A stretch of DNA of 14,426 nucleotides from contig JAAOZY010000003.1 of NCBI GenBank assembly GCA_012274205.1, forward strand, positions 1-14,426, in the 5' to 3' direction. The DNA comes from Betaproteobacteria bacterium (GTDB taxonomy: Bacteria > Pseudomonadota > Gammaproteobacteria > Burkholderiales > SG8-39). The notes beneath the pieces were generated by a model. It worked only from the letters and a program-made list of their open reading frames with translations, was not told the DNA's origin and did no database searches. Below, piece after piece: positions 7,444-14,316 of the stretch; the first letter of the stretch is position 1; each line of letters begins with the position of its first letter. The position numbers and the translations under genes were made by a program.

Positions 7444-7455
7444 GCATTATAATGC
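7444..7455. promoter_or_regulatory. Predicted BoxR operator O1
   Basis: A perfect 12-bp palindrome GCATTATAATGC. With flanks it reads TGCA-TTATAA-TGCT, close to the TGCA-N6-TGCA pattern described for BzdR/BoxR operators in Azoarcus. It lies just upstream of the boxR start codon and abuts the -35 of the plus-strand promoter. Bound protein could block both that promoter and elongation into boxR. The assignment to BoxR rests on position and motif similarity, not on binding data. Confidence 0.7.
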
Positions 7456-7483
7456 TTGCCAAACAAACTGAAGGCATTATAAT
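7456..7483 (+). promoter_or_regulatory. Sigma-70-type promoter for the transport/ligase operon
   Basis: TTGCCA (7456-7461, five of six bases of the -35 consensus), a 16-bp spacer, and a perfect TATAAT (7478-7483). Predicted transcription start is near 7490, leaving about 90 nt of leader before the substrate-binding protein start at 7582. The -10 lies inside O2 and the -35 touches O1, so repressor binding would occlude it. Confidence 0.65.
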
Positions 7484-7485
7484 GC
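7474..7485. promoter_or_regulatory. Predicted BoxR operator O2, containing the shared -10 of both promoters
   Basis: The second copy of GCATTATAATGC, exactly 30 bp from O1 (roughly three helical turns). Flanks give GGCA-TTATAA-TGCA. Because the core is palindromic it reads TATAAT on both strands (7478-7483 plus, 7481-7476 minus). It is the exact centre of a larger dyad with arms GCTTGCCAA (7454-7462) and TTGGCAAGC (7497-7505). Confidence 0.7.
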
Positions 7486-7503
7486 AGATTCGCGAATTGG
7501 CAA
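7476..7503 (-). promoter_or_regulatory. Sigma-70-type promoter for boxRCBA
   Basis: Mirror image of the plus-strand promoter: TTGCCA (7503-7498 on the minus strand), a 16-bp spacer, and TATAAT (7481-7476). Predicted start near 7469 gives a boxR leader of about 33 nt that contains O1. Both promoters use the same AT-rich palindrome as -10, so the two RNA polymerases should exclude each other. Confidence 0.6.
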
Positions 7504-7581
7504 GCGGCCCGGGAGTACTATCTCTGTCAGCTGGATCCCGCGGGTAAAATCGAAAATCAATCATCTGAGGAGGGTTTTTCC

Positions 7582-8718
7582 ATGAACAAGTCTTTGCGTA
7601 CTCTGCTGGCACTGGCCTTGGCCGGCGCAGCCACTTCGGCGCTGGCCGACCTTACCGTTGGCGTGACCCTGTCGACCACCGGGCCGGCGGCGTCCCTGGG
7701 CATTCCGGAAAAGAATACCGTCGCGCTGCTGCCCAAGACCATAGCCGGGCAGAACGTCAACTATATCGTGCTGGACGACGCCACCGACCCGACCGCCGCG
7801 TCCAAGAACGCGCGCAAGCTGGTGTCCGAGGACAAGGTCGACGTCATCATCGGCTCGAGCACCACGCCCACCTCGACCGCCGTGCTGGAGGTCGCCGCGG
7901 AATCGAAAACTCCGCAGATTGCGCTGGCGCCGTTCGCGCCCGCGGCCGACAAGGCTGCCTGGGTATTCCAGATGCCGCAGGATTTCGGCATCATGGCCGG
8001 CGCCATTGTCGACAATATGGTGGCCAACGGTGTCAAGACCGTGGGATTCATCGGCTATAGCGACGGTTATGGCGAGCTCTGGCTGCGCGTCATGAACGGC
8101 ATTACCGCCGCCAAGGGCATCAAGATGGTTGCGACGGAGCGCTACAACCGCACCGATACCAGCGTCACCGGCCAGATGCTCAAGATCCTCAGCACCAATC
8201 CGGATGCAGTGCTGGTGGTGGGTTCGGGCACGCCGGCGGTGCTGCCGCAGGCGACTCTGGTTGAGCGCGGCTACAAGGGGCACATTTATCAGACCCACGG
8301 TGTGGCCAACAAGGACTTCCTGCGCGTAGGCGGCAAGAACGTCGAAGGCGCGGTGCTGCCGGTCGGGCCGATCCTGGTGGCGGAGCAATTGCCCGACAGC
8401 AACGCGAGCAAGAAAGTCGCGCTGAACTATATCAAGCTGTACGAGGCCGCCTACGGCGCCGACAGCCGCAACTCCTTCGGCGCGCACGCCTGGGACGCCG
8501 GGCTGCTGCTGCAGCACGCGGTTCCCGAAGCGCTGAAAAAAGCCAAGCCCGGCACACCCGAATTCCGCGTCGCGCTGCGCGAAGCGATGGAGAACGTGAA
8601 GGAAATGCCTGCCGACCACGGCGTATTCAGCTTTTCGCCCACCAATCACAAAGGCCTGGATGGCCGCGCAGTGGTGATGGTGCGTGTCGAGAACGGCACC
8701 TGGAAGGTGATGCACTGA
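7582..8718 (+). CDS. Periplasmic substrate-binding protein of a branched-chain/aromatic ABC transporter (LivK type)
   Basis: A 378-residue type I periplasmic binding protein. A Sec signal peptide is clear: positive MNKSLR, hydrophobic core, and a likely cut after SALA (residue 22). The mature chain opens with LTVGVTLSTTGPAASLG and continues to DDATDPTAASKNARKLVSEDKVDVIIG, typical of the LivK family. The ATG at 7582 has AGGAGG (7568-7573). It is the first gene of the plus-strand operon and lies under the predicted BoxR promoter, so its ligand is probably benzoate or a related aromatic acid (inference). It has no permease genes directly after it; the livHM genes lie further down, behind a second binding protein. 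A strong hairpin follows its stop. Confidence 0.92.
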   Translation: MNKSLRTLLALALAGAATSALADLTVGVTLSTTGPAASLGIPEKNTVALLPKTIAGQNVNYIVLDDATDPTAASKNARKLVSEDKVDVIIGSSTTPTSTAVLEVAAESKTPQIALAPFAPAADKAAWVFQMPQDFGIMAGAIVDNMVANGVKTVGFIGYSDGYGELWLRVMNGITAAKGIKMVATERYNRTDTSVTGQMLKILSTNPDAVLVVGSGTPAVLPQATLVERGYKGHIYQTHGVANKDFLRVGGKNVEGAVLPVGPILVAEQLPDSNASKKVALNYIKLYEAAYGADSRNSFGAHAWDAGLLLQHAVPEALKKAKPGTPEFRVALREAMENVKEMPADHGVFSFSPTNHKGLDGRAVVMVRVENGTWKVMH

Positions 8719-8730
8719 CACCGCTGTGAA

Positions 8731-8766
8731 GCGCCGCCCAGGCCGACCTTGCGGCCCGGGCGGCGC
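8731..8766 (+). other. GC-rich hairpin after the first substrate-binding protein gene
   Basis: GCGCCGCCC (8731-8739) pairs perfectly with GGGCGGCGC (8758-8766). Short GGCC elements inside the loop could extend the fold. No T-run follows, and the DUF4863 ribosome-binding site begins 17 bp later. A 3' protective hairpin that raises binding-protein mRNA over downstream genes, as known after malE, is the simplest explanation. Confidence 0.55.
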
Positions 8767-8798
8767 CGCTTTGGGCAGTGCACAGGAGGAGTGCCAGC

Positions 8799-9269
8799 AT
8801 GGCAACGCCGCAACAGTTTCAGCAATTGCTCGCGCCGATCGCGCGTTTTGCGCAGGGCCGCGCGCTGGACGGTGCGCTTCAGGCCGATCTCAATCTGAAG
8901 TTTCCTCCCCCGAGTGTGTCCTTCCAGCAGATACGCGCGGCCTGCCATGCCGGCATCGCCGCGGGCTGGCTGTGCGGCCAGGGCGACGCGAAACGCCGCT
9001 TCGGCCGAATTTTCGAGGCCGGCGACACGACCCATGGATTCAGCGTGGACGTGGTCGACATCACCGATCTGGTCGGCAATCATCACCGCCATCCCACCGG
9101 GGAGATCGACATGATCATGCCGGTCACGGACGCGGCGAAGTTCGACGAGCACGGCGCGGGCTGGCTGGTCTATCCGCCGGGTTCGGCGCACCGGCCCACG
9201 GTCAGCGGCGGGCGCGCGCTGATCCTCTACCTGCTGCCCGAGGGCAAGATCGAATGGACCAATCAATAA
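8799..9269 (+). CDS. DUF4863 family protein, cupin-like, in a benzoate operon
   Basis: A 156-residue soluble protein of the DUF4863 family; some members are annotated as 4-hydroxylaminobenzoate lyases (PnbB-like). Residues 1-75 look helical. Residues 76-156 look like a small beta barrel with a plausible metal site: GNHHRHPTGEIDMIMP (93-108: His95, His96, His98, Glu102) and YPPGSAHRPTV (125-135: His131). That spacing resembles the two cupin motifs. The ATG at 8799 follows AGGAGG (8784-8789) at good spacing; the upstream GTG at 8778 lies before that site. It sits between a binding protein and benzoate-CoA ligase. An aromatic-acid-related enzyme, perhaps a lyase, hydrolase or ligand-binding accessory, is inferred. 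Its role in the box pathway is unknown. Confidence 0.8.
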   Translation: MATPQQFQQLLAPIARFAQGRALDGALQADLNLKFPPPSVSFQQIRAACHAGIAAGWLCGQGDAKRRFGRIFEAGDTTHGFSVDVVDITDLVGNHHRHPTGEIDMIMPVTDAAKFDEHGAGWLVYPPGSAHRPTVSGGRALILYLLPEGKIEWTNQ

Positions 9270-9374
9270 GAGTTCGCTATGCAATGAGGGGAGATGTCCA
9301 CTCATATTCCAACAGCTTGGCCGTTGCAACATTCAATTCGCAACGGATACAGAGTATTGAGCGAGGAGCGCAAC
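9270..9374 (+). other. 105-bp AT-richer spacer before bclA with a small inverted repeat
   Basis: This stretch is visibly less GC-rich than its surroundings. CCGTTGC (9321-9327) and GCAACGG (9340-9346) form a 7-bp inverted repeat with a 12-base gap. A TTGCAA (9324-9329) 18 bp before TACAGA (9348-9353) is at best a weak promoter. No BoxR-like palindrome is seen here. Confidence 0.35.
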
Positions 9375-10988
9375 ATGCCGGGACTATCTTCGGCCGACCA
9401 TAGAGTCAGTCCGCCGCGCGTCAGCATTCCGCGCGACTTCAACGCCGCATACGACCTGATCGAGCGCAATCTGCGCGCCGGGCGCGGCGCCAAGACCGCG
9501 TTTATCGACGACGCGGGCAGCATCACTTACGGCCAGCTGGCGGAGCGCGCCAATCGCGCCGCCAATGCACTCAAGGGCCTGGGCCTGGGGCTCGAAGACC
9601 GCATCATGCTGGCGCATCTGGACACGGTCGATTTTCCCAGCGTGTTTCTCGGCGCAATCAAAGCCGGCATCGTGCCGATTGCGGGCAATACGCTGCTGAC
9701 CACCTCGGACTACGAATTCATGCTCAACGACAGCCGCGCCAAGGCGCTGGTGGTATCGGAGCAATTGCTGCCCACCTTCACCCCCTTGCTGGAGCAGGGG
9801 GCGGAACGGCTTCCGTTTCTGCAGCATGTGATCGTGTCGGGCAAGGAAGCGCACGGAAGGCTGTCGCTGGCGCAGCTGATGCAGCAGGCCGGCACGGCGT
9901 GCGAGCCGGCGCATACCACCTGCGACGACGCCTGCTTCTGGCTCTATTCTTCCGGCTCGACCGGAACGCCCAAGGGCACGGTGCACATGCATTCGCATCT
10001 GATCCAGACCGCGGAACTCTACGCGCGCCCGGTGCTGGGTATACGCGAGGACGACGTAGTGTTCTCCGCGGCGAAGCTGTTCTTCGCCTACGGCCTGGGC
10101 AATTCGCTGACCTTCCCGATGGCGGTCGGCGCCACCGCCATCCTGATGGCGGAGCGCCCCACGCCGGCAGCGGTGTTCCAGCGCCTGCAGCAGCAGCGGC
10201 CGACGATCTTCTACGGCGTGCCGACCTTGTATGCGGCGCTGCTTGCGAGCCCCGACATTCCCAAGCGCGAAACGCTCAATCTGCGCGTGTGCACTTCGGC
10301 GGGGGAGGCGCTGCCGGCCGACATCGGCGAGCGCTGGACCCGTCACTTCGGCGTTGAGATACTTGATGGCATCGGTTCGACCGAGATGCTGCATATATTC
10401 GTATCGAACCGGCCGGGCGAAGTGCGCTACGGCACGACCGGCAAGGCGGTCCCCGGTTACGCCTTGCGCGTGGTCGACGACGCCGGCAATCAGGTGAAGC
10501 GCGGCGAGATCGGCGAGCTGCAGATCAACGGCCCGACCAGTGCCTCCTGCTACTGGAACAACCGCGCCAAGAGCCGCGCCACCTTCATGGGCGACTGGAC
10601 GCGCAGCGGCGACAAGTACACGGTGGACGATGACGGGTACTACACTTATTCAGGGCGCACCGACGACATGCTCAAGGTGGGCGGCATCTACGTCTCGCCG
10701 TTCGAGGTCGAGGGCGCGCTGCTGACGCATCCGGACGTGCTCGAGGTGGCGGTGATCGGGCAGCCGGATGAAGACCAGCTGATCAAGCCGAAAGCCTATA
10801 TCGTCACCAAGGCCGGCGTGCAGGCCACGCCGGCGCTGGCCGAGCAGCTGCAACAGCACGTGAAATCCAAACTCGCACCGTACAAGTATCCGCGCTGGGT
10901 GGAATTTGCGAGCGAGCTGCCGAAGACCGCGACCGGGAAGATCCAGCGCTTTAAGCTGCGCGCCAAGTCGCAGATGGATGTAAAGTAG
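9375..10988 (+). CDS. bclA: Benzoate-CoA ligase
   Basis: A 537-residue acyl-AMP-forming ligase that converts benzoate, CoA and ATP to benzoyl-CoA, AMP and pyrophosphate in the cytoplasm. Signature motifs are complete: YSSGSTGTPKGTVH (191-204, P-loop), DGIGSTEMLHIF (331-342, the benzoate-ligase form of the A5 motif), SGDKYTVDDDGYYTYSGRTD (411-430), and PKTATGKIQRF (516-526) with the catalytic Lys522. The start is ATG 9375, preceded by GAGGAG (9363-9368). The frame stays open to an ATG at 9294, but that one has its purine-rich stretch too close, and the ligase N-terminus (VSPPRVSIPRDFNAA) begins only after the later start. It supplies benzoyl-CoA to BoxAB and the likely inducer of BoxR. Specificity for benzoate over hydroxybenzoates is inferred from overall similarity and context. 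Confidence 0.95.
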   Translation: MPGLSSADHRVSPPRVSIPRDFNAAYDLIERNLRAGRGAKTAFIDDAGSITYGQLAERANRAANALKGLGLGLEDRIMLAHLDTVDFPSVFLGAIKAGIVPIAGNTLLTTSDYEFMLNDSRAKALVVSEQLLPTFTPLLEQGAERLPFLQHVIVSGKEAHGRLSLAQLMQQAGTACEPAHTTCDDACFWLYSSGSTGTPKGTVHMHSHLIQTAELYARPVLGIREDDVVFSAAKLFFAYGLGNSLTFPMAVGATAILMAERPTPAAVFQRLQQQRPTIFYGVPTLYAALLASPDIPKRETLNLRVCTSAGEALPADIGERWTRHFGVEILDGIGSTEMLHIFVSNRPGEVRYGTTGKAVPGYALRVVDDAGNQVKRGEIGELQINGPTSASCYWNNRAKSRATFMGDWTRSGDKYTVDDDGYYTYSGRTDDMLKVGGIYVSPFEVEGALLTHPDVLEVAVIGQPDEDQLIKPKAYIVTKAGVQATPALAEQLQQHVKSKLAPYKYPRWVEFASELPKTATGKIQRFKLRAKSQMDVK

Positions 10989-10999
10989 CCGCAATCCAC

Positions 11000-11031
11000 G
11001 GCCCGCCAGTGCAGCGCGTTCGCGGCGGGCC
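11000..11031 (+). other. 8-bp hairpin between bclA and the second substrate-binding protein
   Basis: GGCCCGCC (11000-11007) pairs with GGCGGGCC (11024-11031) across a 16-base loop, 12 bp after the bclA stop. There is no T-run, so it is more likely an mRNA-stability or processing element than a terminator. The rest of the 108-bp gap holds only the strong ribosome-binding site of the next gene. Confidence 0.4.
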
Positions 11032-11096
11032 TGACAAGGGAGCAGGAGGGAAGTGTTCCCTCAAATTGAAAATAGTTCTAACCGAGGAGGATCAAT

Positions 11097-12287
11097 ATGA
11101 GCAAGAAACCAGCCTTTGGGCGGCGCGAATTTCTCAGGGCCGCAGCCGTTGCCGCCTGCGTCGCCGGCCTGTCGGGTCCGGCGTTCGCGCAGGGCGGCAA
11201 AATCAAGGTCGGACTGATGCTGCCTTATACCGGCACCTATGCGCAGCTGGGCGTCGCCATCACCAACGGCTTCAAGCTGGCGGTGGCGGAGAACGGCGGC
11301 CAGCTCAGCGGGCGCGAACTGGAATATTTCGTCGTCGACGATGAATCCGACCCGTCCAAGGCGACCGACAACGCGAACAAGCTGGTCACGCGCGACAAAG
11401 TGGACGTGCTGATCGGCACAGTCCACTCCGGCGTGGAAATGGGCATCGTGAAGGTCGTGCGCGAGTCGGGCACGCTGCACATCAATCCGAATGCAGGCGC
11501 GGGCGCGGCTACCGGCGCCTTGTGCGCGCCCAACATTTTCCGCACCTCGTTCACCAACTGGCAGCCGGCCTATCCGATGGGCAAGGTGCTCGCCGACCGC
11601 GGCATCAAGAAGGTGGTCACGCTGACCTGGAAATACGGCGCCGGCGAAGAGGCCATCGAAGGCTTCAAGGAAGGCTTCACCAAGGCTGGCGGCACCGTTG
11701 TGAAGGAATTGTTCCTGCCGTTTCCGAGCGTCGACTTCCAGCCGCTGCTGACCGAAATCGCGTCGATCAAGCCCGACGCCGTGTTCGTGTTCTTCGCCGG
11801 CGGCGGCGGAGTCAAGCTGATCAAGGACTGGCAGGCTGCCGGGCTCAGGGGCAAGATTCCTCTGTACGGCTCGGGCTTCCTCACCGACGGCATCCTCGAC
11901 GCCGTGGGCAATGCAGCCGAGGGCATAGAAACCACGCTGCACTATGGCGACGGCATCGAAACGCCGAAGAACAAGACCTTCCGCCTGAATTACGCCAAGA
12001 CCTACAAGCTGCAACCCGACGTCTATGCGGTGCAGGGCTATGACGCGGGCCTGCTGCTCGCGGCCGGACTGAAGGCGGTCAAGGGCGACATCAGCAAGAA
12101 GAAGGAAATGATCGCCGCGATGGAAAAAGCCAAGATCGACAGCCCGCGCGGCGTATGGACCATATCCAAGGCGCACAACCCGATTCAGGACATTTACCTG
12201 CGCAAGGTTGTGGGCAAGGAAAACCGGGTGATTGGGATCGCGCAAAAGGCCCTGGCGGATCCGGCACGCGGCTGCAAAATGAACTGA
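11097..12287 (+). CDS. Second LivK-type substrate-binding protein, with a Tat-like signal
   Basis: A 396-residue periplasmic binding protein of the same broad family as the one at 7582, but clearly not a recent copy. Its signal peptide contains RREFLR (9-14) before a weakly hydrophobic alanine-rich stretch, ending at PAFA (28-31). That matches the twin-arginine export pattern, unlike the Sec signal of the first protein. The mature part starts GGKIKVGLMLPYTGTYAQLG and has DDESDPSKATDNANKLV. ATG 11097 follows GAGGAGG (11084-11090). It directly precedes livH and livM and is the likeliest cognate binding protein for these permeases. Ligand identity (benzoate, another aromatic acid, or an amide) cannot be read from sequence. 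Confidence 0.92.
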   Translation: MSKKPAFGRREFLRAAAVAACVAGLSGPAFAQGGKIKVGLMLPYTGTYAQLGVAITNGFKLAVAENGGQLSGRELEYFVVDDESDPSKATDNANKLVTRDKVDVLIGTVHSGVEMGIVKVVRESGTLHINPNAGAGAATGALCAPNIFRTSFTNWQPAYPMGKVLADRGIKKVVTLTWKYGAGEEAIEGFKEGFTKAGGTVVKELFLPFPSVDFQPLLTEIASIKPDAVFVFFAGGGGVKLIKDWQAAGLRGKIPLYGSGFLTDGILDAVGNAAEGIETTLHYGDGIETPKNKTFRLNYAKTYKLQPDVYAVQGYDAGLLLAAGLKAVKGDISKKKEMIAAMEKAKIDSPRGVWTISKAHNPIQDIYLRKVVGKENRVIGIAQKALADPARGCKMN

Positions 12288-12317
12288 AGCGCAAGAGTTA
12301 AAGCGCGAAGTCGGGCG

Positions 12318-12343
12318 AGGCCGGCGCAAGCCGGCCTTTCCTT
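12318..12343 (+). terminator. Terminator-like hairpin between the binding protein and livH
   Basis: AGGCCGGC (12318-12325) and GCCGGCCT (12330-12337) form a perfect stem closed by a GCAA tetraloop (GNRA type), followed by TTTCCTT. The U-tract is interrupted by two C residues, so termination would be partial. It lies 31 bp after the binding protein stop. It would leave the binding protein in excess over the permeases. Confidence 0.6.
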
Positions 12344-12406
12344 GTCTGCTTCGCACCGTGCGGTTTGACTGAATCTGCGCGGCACTTCACACTTCGCCAG
12401 AGCACC

Positions 12407-13303
12407 ATGGACGCAAACACTTTCCTCATTCAAGTGCTGAACGGCATCCAGTACGGACTGCTGCTGTTCCTGGTTGCGAGCGGTCTGACGCTGATCCTGG
12501 GCATCATGGGCATCATCAACCTTGCCCATGGCAGCTTCTACATGGTGGGCGCCTATCTGGCGTTCTCGCTGTCGCAGCATTTCGGCAGCCTGTGGCTGGC
12601 AATGGCGGGTGGGGTGGTGATCGCGGTGGCGATCGGCATCGTGCTCGAATGGCTGCTGATCAGCCGGCTCTACCATCGCGACCACCTGTATCAGGTGCTG
12701 CTCACCTACGGCCTGATCCTGATATTCGAGGAACTGCGCAGCGTGGTGTTCGGCGACGACGTGCATGGCGTGGCCGTGCCGGAAATGCTGCGCGCATCGA
12801 TCCCGCTCAACGAGACGCTCAGCTACCCCGTCTACCGCCTGTGGATGTCGGCGGTGTGCATCGCACTCGCGCTGGGCATGTACCTGCTGATCCAGAAGAC
12901 GCGGCTGGGCATGACCATACGCGCCGGCGCCGCCAACCGCGAGATGGTGCAGTCGCTCGGCATCAACATCAATCTGCTTTACCGGCTGGTGTTCGCGCTG
13001 GGCGTGGCGCTGGCCGCATTTGCCGGCATGATCGCGGCGCCGGTGGCTTCGGTGTTTCCGGGCATGGGCAGTCAGGTGCTGATCGTGTGCTTCGTCGTGG
13101 TGGTCATCGGCGGCATCGGCTCGGTCAAGGGCGCGATGCTGGCGGCGCTGCTCATCGGCCTGGTCGACACCTTCGGCAAGGTGATCACGTTCCGCATCGG
13201 CGCAGTGCAGTTGCTGCCCGAACTGTCCGGCATGATGATCTATGTGCTCATGGCCGTCGTGCTGCTGGCGCGGCCGCAGGGCTTGTTCGGCAAGGGCGGA
13301 TGA
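12407..13303 (+). CDS. livH: ABC transporter permease, LivH type
   Basis: A 298-residue inner-membrane permease of the branched-chain amino acid/aromatic acid ABC family, with about eight hydrophobic segments. Family markers include GLTLILGIMGIINLAHGSFYMVGAY (about residues 26-50), the cytoplasmic loop GMTIRAGAANREMVQSLGIN (the ATPase-contact region), and the C-terminal GIGSVKGAMLAALLIGLVDTFG. ATG 12407 has only a weak ribosome-binding site; a TTG 14 codons upstream is a less likely alternative. A gap of 119 bp with a terminator-like hairpin separates it from the binding protein. It overlaps livM by 4 bp (ATGA), so the two are translationally coupled. Confidence 0.92.
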   Translation: MDANTFLIQVLNGIQYGLLLFLVASGLTLILGIMGIINLAHGSFYMVGAYLAFSLSQHFGSLWLAMAGGVVIAVAIGIVLEWLLISRLYHRDHLYQVLLTYGLILIFEELRSVVFGDDVHGVAVPEMLRASIPLNETLSYPVYRLWMSAVCIALALGMYLLIQKTRLGMTIRAGAANREMVQSLGININLLYRLVFALGVALAAFAGMIAAPVASVFPGMGSQVLIVCFVVVVIGGIGSVKGAMLAALLIGLVDTFGKVITFRIGAVQLLPELSGMMIYVLMAVVLLARPQGLFGKGG

Positions 13304-14298
13304 TGCGCCATTCCCGCGCCACCTTCGTCCTGCTCGCCTGCCTGCTGGCGCTGGCGCTGCTGCCGCATTTCGCCGAGAAGTACTACATCCAGCTGTTCAC
13401 CAAGATCATGATCATGGCGATTTTCGCCATGAGCCTGGACCTGCTGGTTGGTTATACCGGGCTGGTAAGCCTCGGACACGCGGCCTTCTTCGGACTGGCC
13501 GGCTATGTCCTCGCCTACGCGGCGCCGCAATACGAAGCGGCCAGCCTGTGGTTGTCACTGCCGCTTGCGATGGCCTGCTCGGGCCTGCTCGCGCTGCTCA
13601 TCGGCGCCCTGGTCCTGCGCACCTCGGGCATTTATTTCATCATGGTCACGCTGGCGTTTGCGCAAATGCTGTTCTTCCTGTTTCATGACACCAAGATCGC
13701 CGGCGGCGCCGACGGCATCTACGTCTACGCCAAGCCGGTGGCGGCGATTGCGGGCTGGGAGCCGTTCACTCTGGAAAACCACGTGCATTTCTACTTCGTG
13801 GTGCTGGTGCTGCTGACGCTCGTCTATGTCGCGCTGCGCCGGTTGCTCGCCTCGCCCTTCGGACGCGTGATCGTCGGCATACGCGTGAACGAGCAGCGCA
13901 TGCGCTCGCTCGGCTACCGAACCTACCGCTACAAGCTGGCCTGCTTCGTGCTGGCTGGCGCGCTCGCCGGCATGGCAGGTTATTTCGCCGCGGCCCAGTT
14001 TGGTTTCGTCAGCCCGGAAACCCTGAGCTGGCACCAGTCGGGCGGGGTGCTGATGATGGTGATTCTCGGCGGCATGGGCACGCTGACCGGCGCGGTGCTA
14101 GGGGCCTTTGCCATGATCCTGCTCGAACTCGGCCTGCAGGCGCTGCCCAATGCCGGCGGCCTCGAAATTGCCAAACACTGGCAACTGCTGATGGGTACGT
14201 TCATCGTCGGCGCCGTACTGCTGCTGCCCCACGGCCTGCTCGGCCTGCGCCGCCTCTGGCCGGGTCCGGGGCGCAAACCGGCGGGGGCGGCGGAATGA
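13300..14298 (+). CDS. livM: ABC transporter permease, LivM type
   Basis: A 332-residue partner permease with about nine or ten hydrophobic segments. Conserved LivM blocks: MSLDLLVGYTGLVSLGHAAFFGLAGY, LRTSGIYFIMVTLAFAQM, and SPFGRVIVGIRVNEQRMRSLGY (the ATPase-contact loop). Later comes GGVLMMVILGGMGTLTGAVLGA. The ATG at 13300 forms an ATGA overlap with the livH stop; the next codon is also ATG. The C-terminus (PAGAAE) ends in another ATGA at 14295-14298, where the next reading frame begins. ATPase genes livG and livF should follow outside the window. The last bases of this gene are part of a direct repeat whose second copy closes the window. Confidence 0.93.
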   Translation: MMRHSRATFVLLACLLALALLPHFAEKYYIQLFTKIMIMAIFAMSLDLLVGYTGLVSLGHAAFFGLAGYVLAYAAPQYEAASLWLSLPLAMACSGLLALLIGALVLRTSGIYFIMVTLAFAQMLFFLFHDTKIAGGADGIYVYAKPVAAIAGWEPFTLENHVHFYFVVLVLLTLVYVALRRLLASPFGRVIVGIRVNEQRMRSLGYRTYRYKLACFVLAGALAGMAGYFAAAQFGFVSPETLSWHQSGGVLMMVILGGMGTLTGAVLGAFAMILLELGLQALPNAGGLEIAKHWQLLMGTFIVGAVLLLPHGLLGLRRLWPGPGRKPAGAAE

Positions 14299-14316
14299 GC
14301 AGGGAGCAGGGGCCCC
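14286..14316 (+). repeat. Direct repeat copy 1 at the livM stop / next start
   Basis: Thirty-one bases spanning the livM stop and the ATGA junction recur without mismatch at 14396-14426, 110 bp later. The second copy runs to the last base of the window, so the full repeat may be longer. Confidence 0.95.

Noticed and set aside
7444..7485. Two repeats 30 bp apart as the start of a CRISPR-like or iteron array
   Set aside because: Only two copies, each palindromic and embedded in promoter elements between divergent operons; an operator explanation is far better.
7561..8805. Long minus-strand open frame opposite the first binding protein
   Set aside because: Antisense shadow of a gene with a signal peptide and strong ribosome-binding site.
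9324..9353. Internal promoter for bclA (TTGCAA, 18 bp, TACAGA)
   Set aside because: The -10 matches only three of six bases and there is no operator-like palindrome; kept only as a low-confidence note on the spacer.
9294..9374. 27-codon N-terminal extension of benzoate-CoA ligase from ATG 9294
   Set aside because: Purine-rich stretch is directly adjacent to this ATG, whereas ATG 9375 has a well-spaced GAGGAG and gives a protein of usual family length.
11061..12356. Long minus-strand open frame opposite the second binding protein
   Set aside because: Antisense shadow; the plus strand encodes a complete LivK-type protein.
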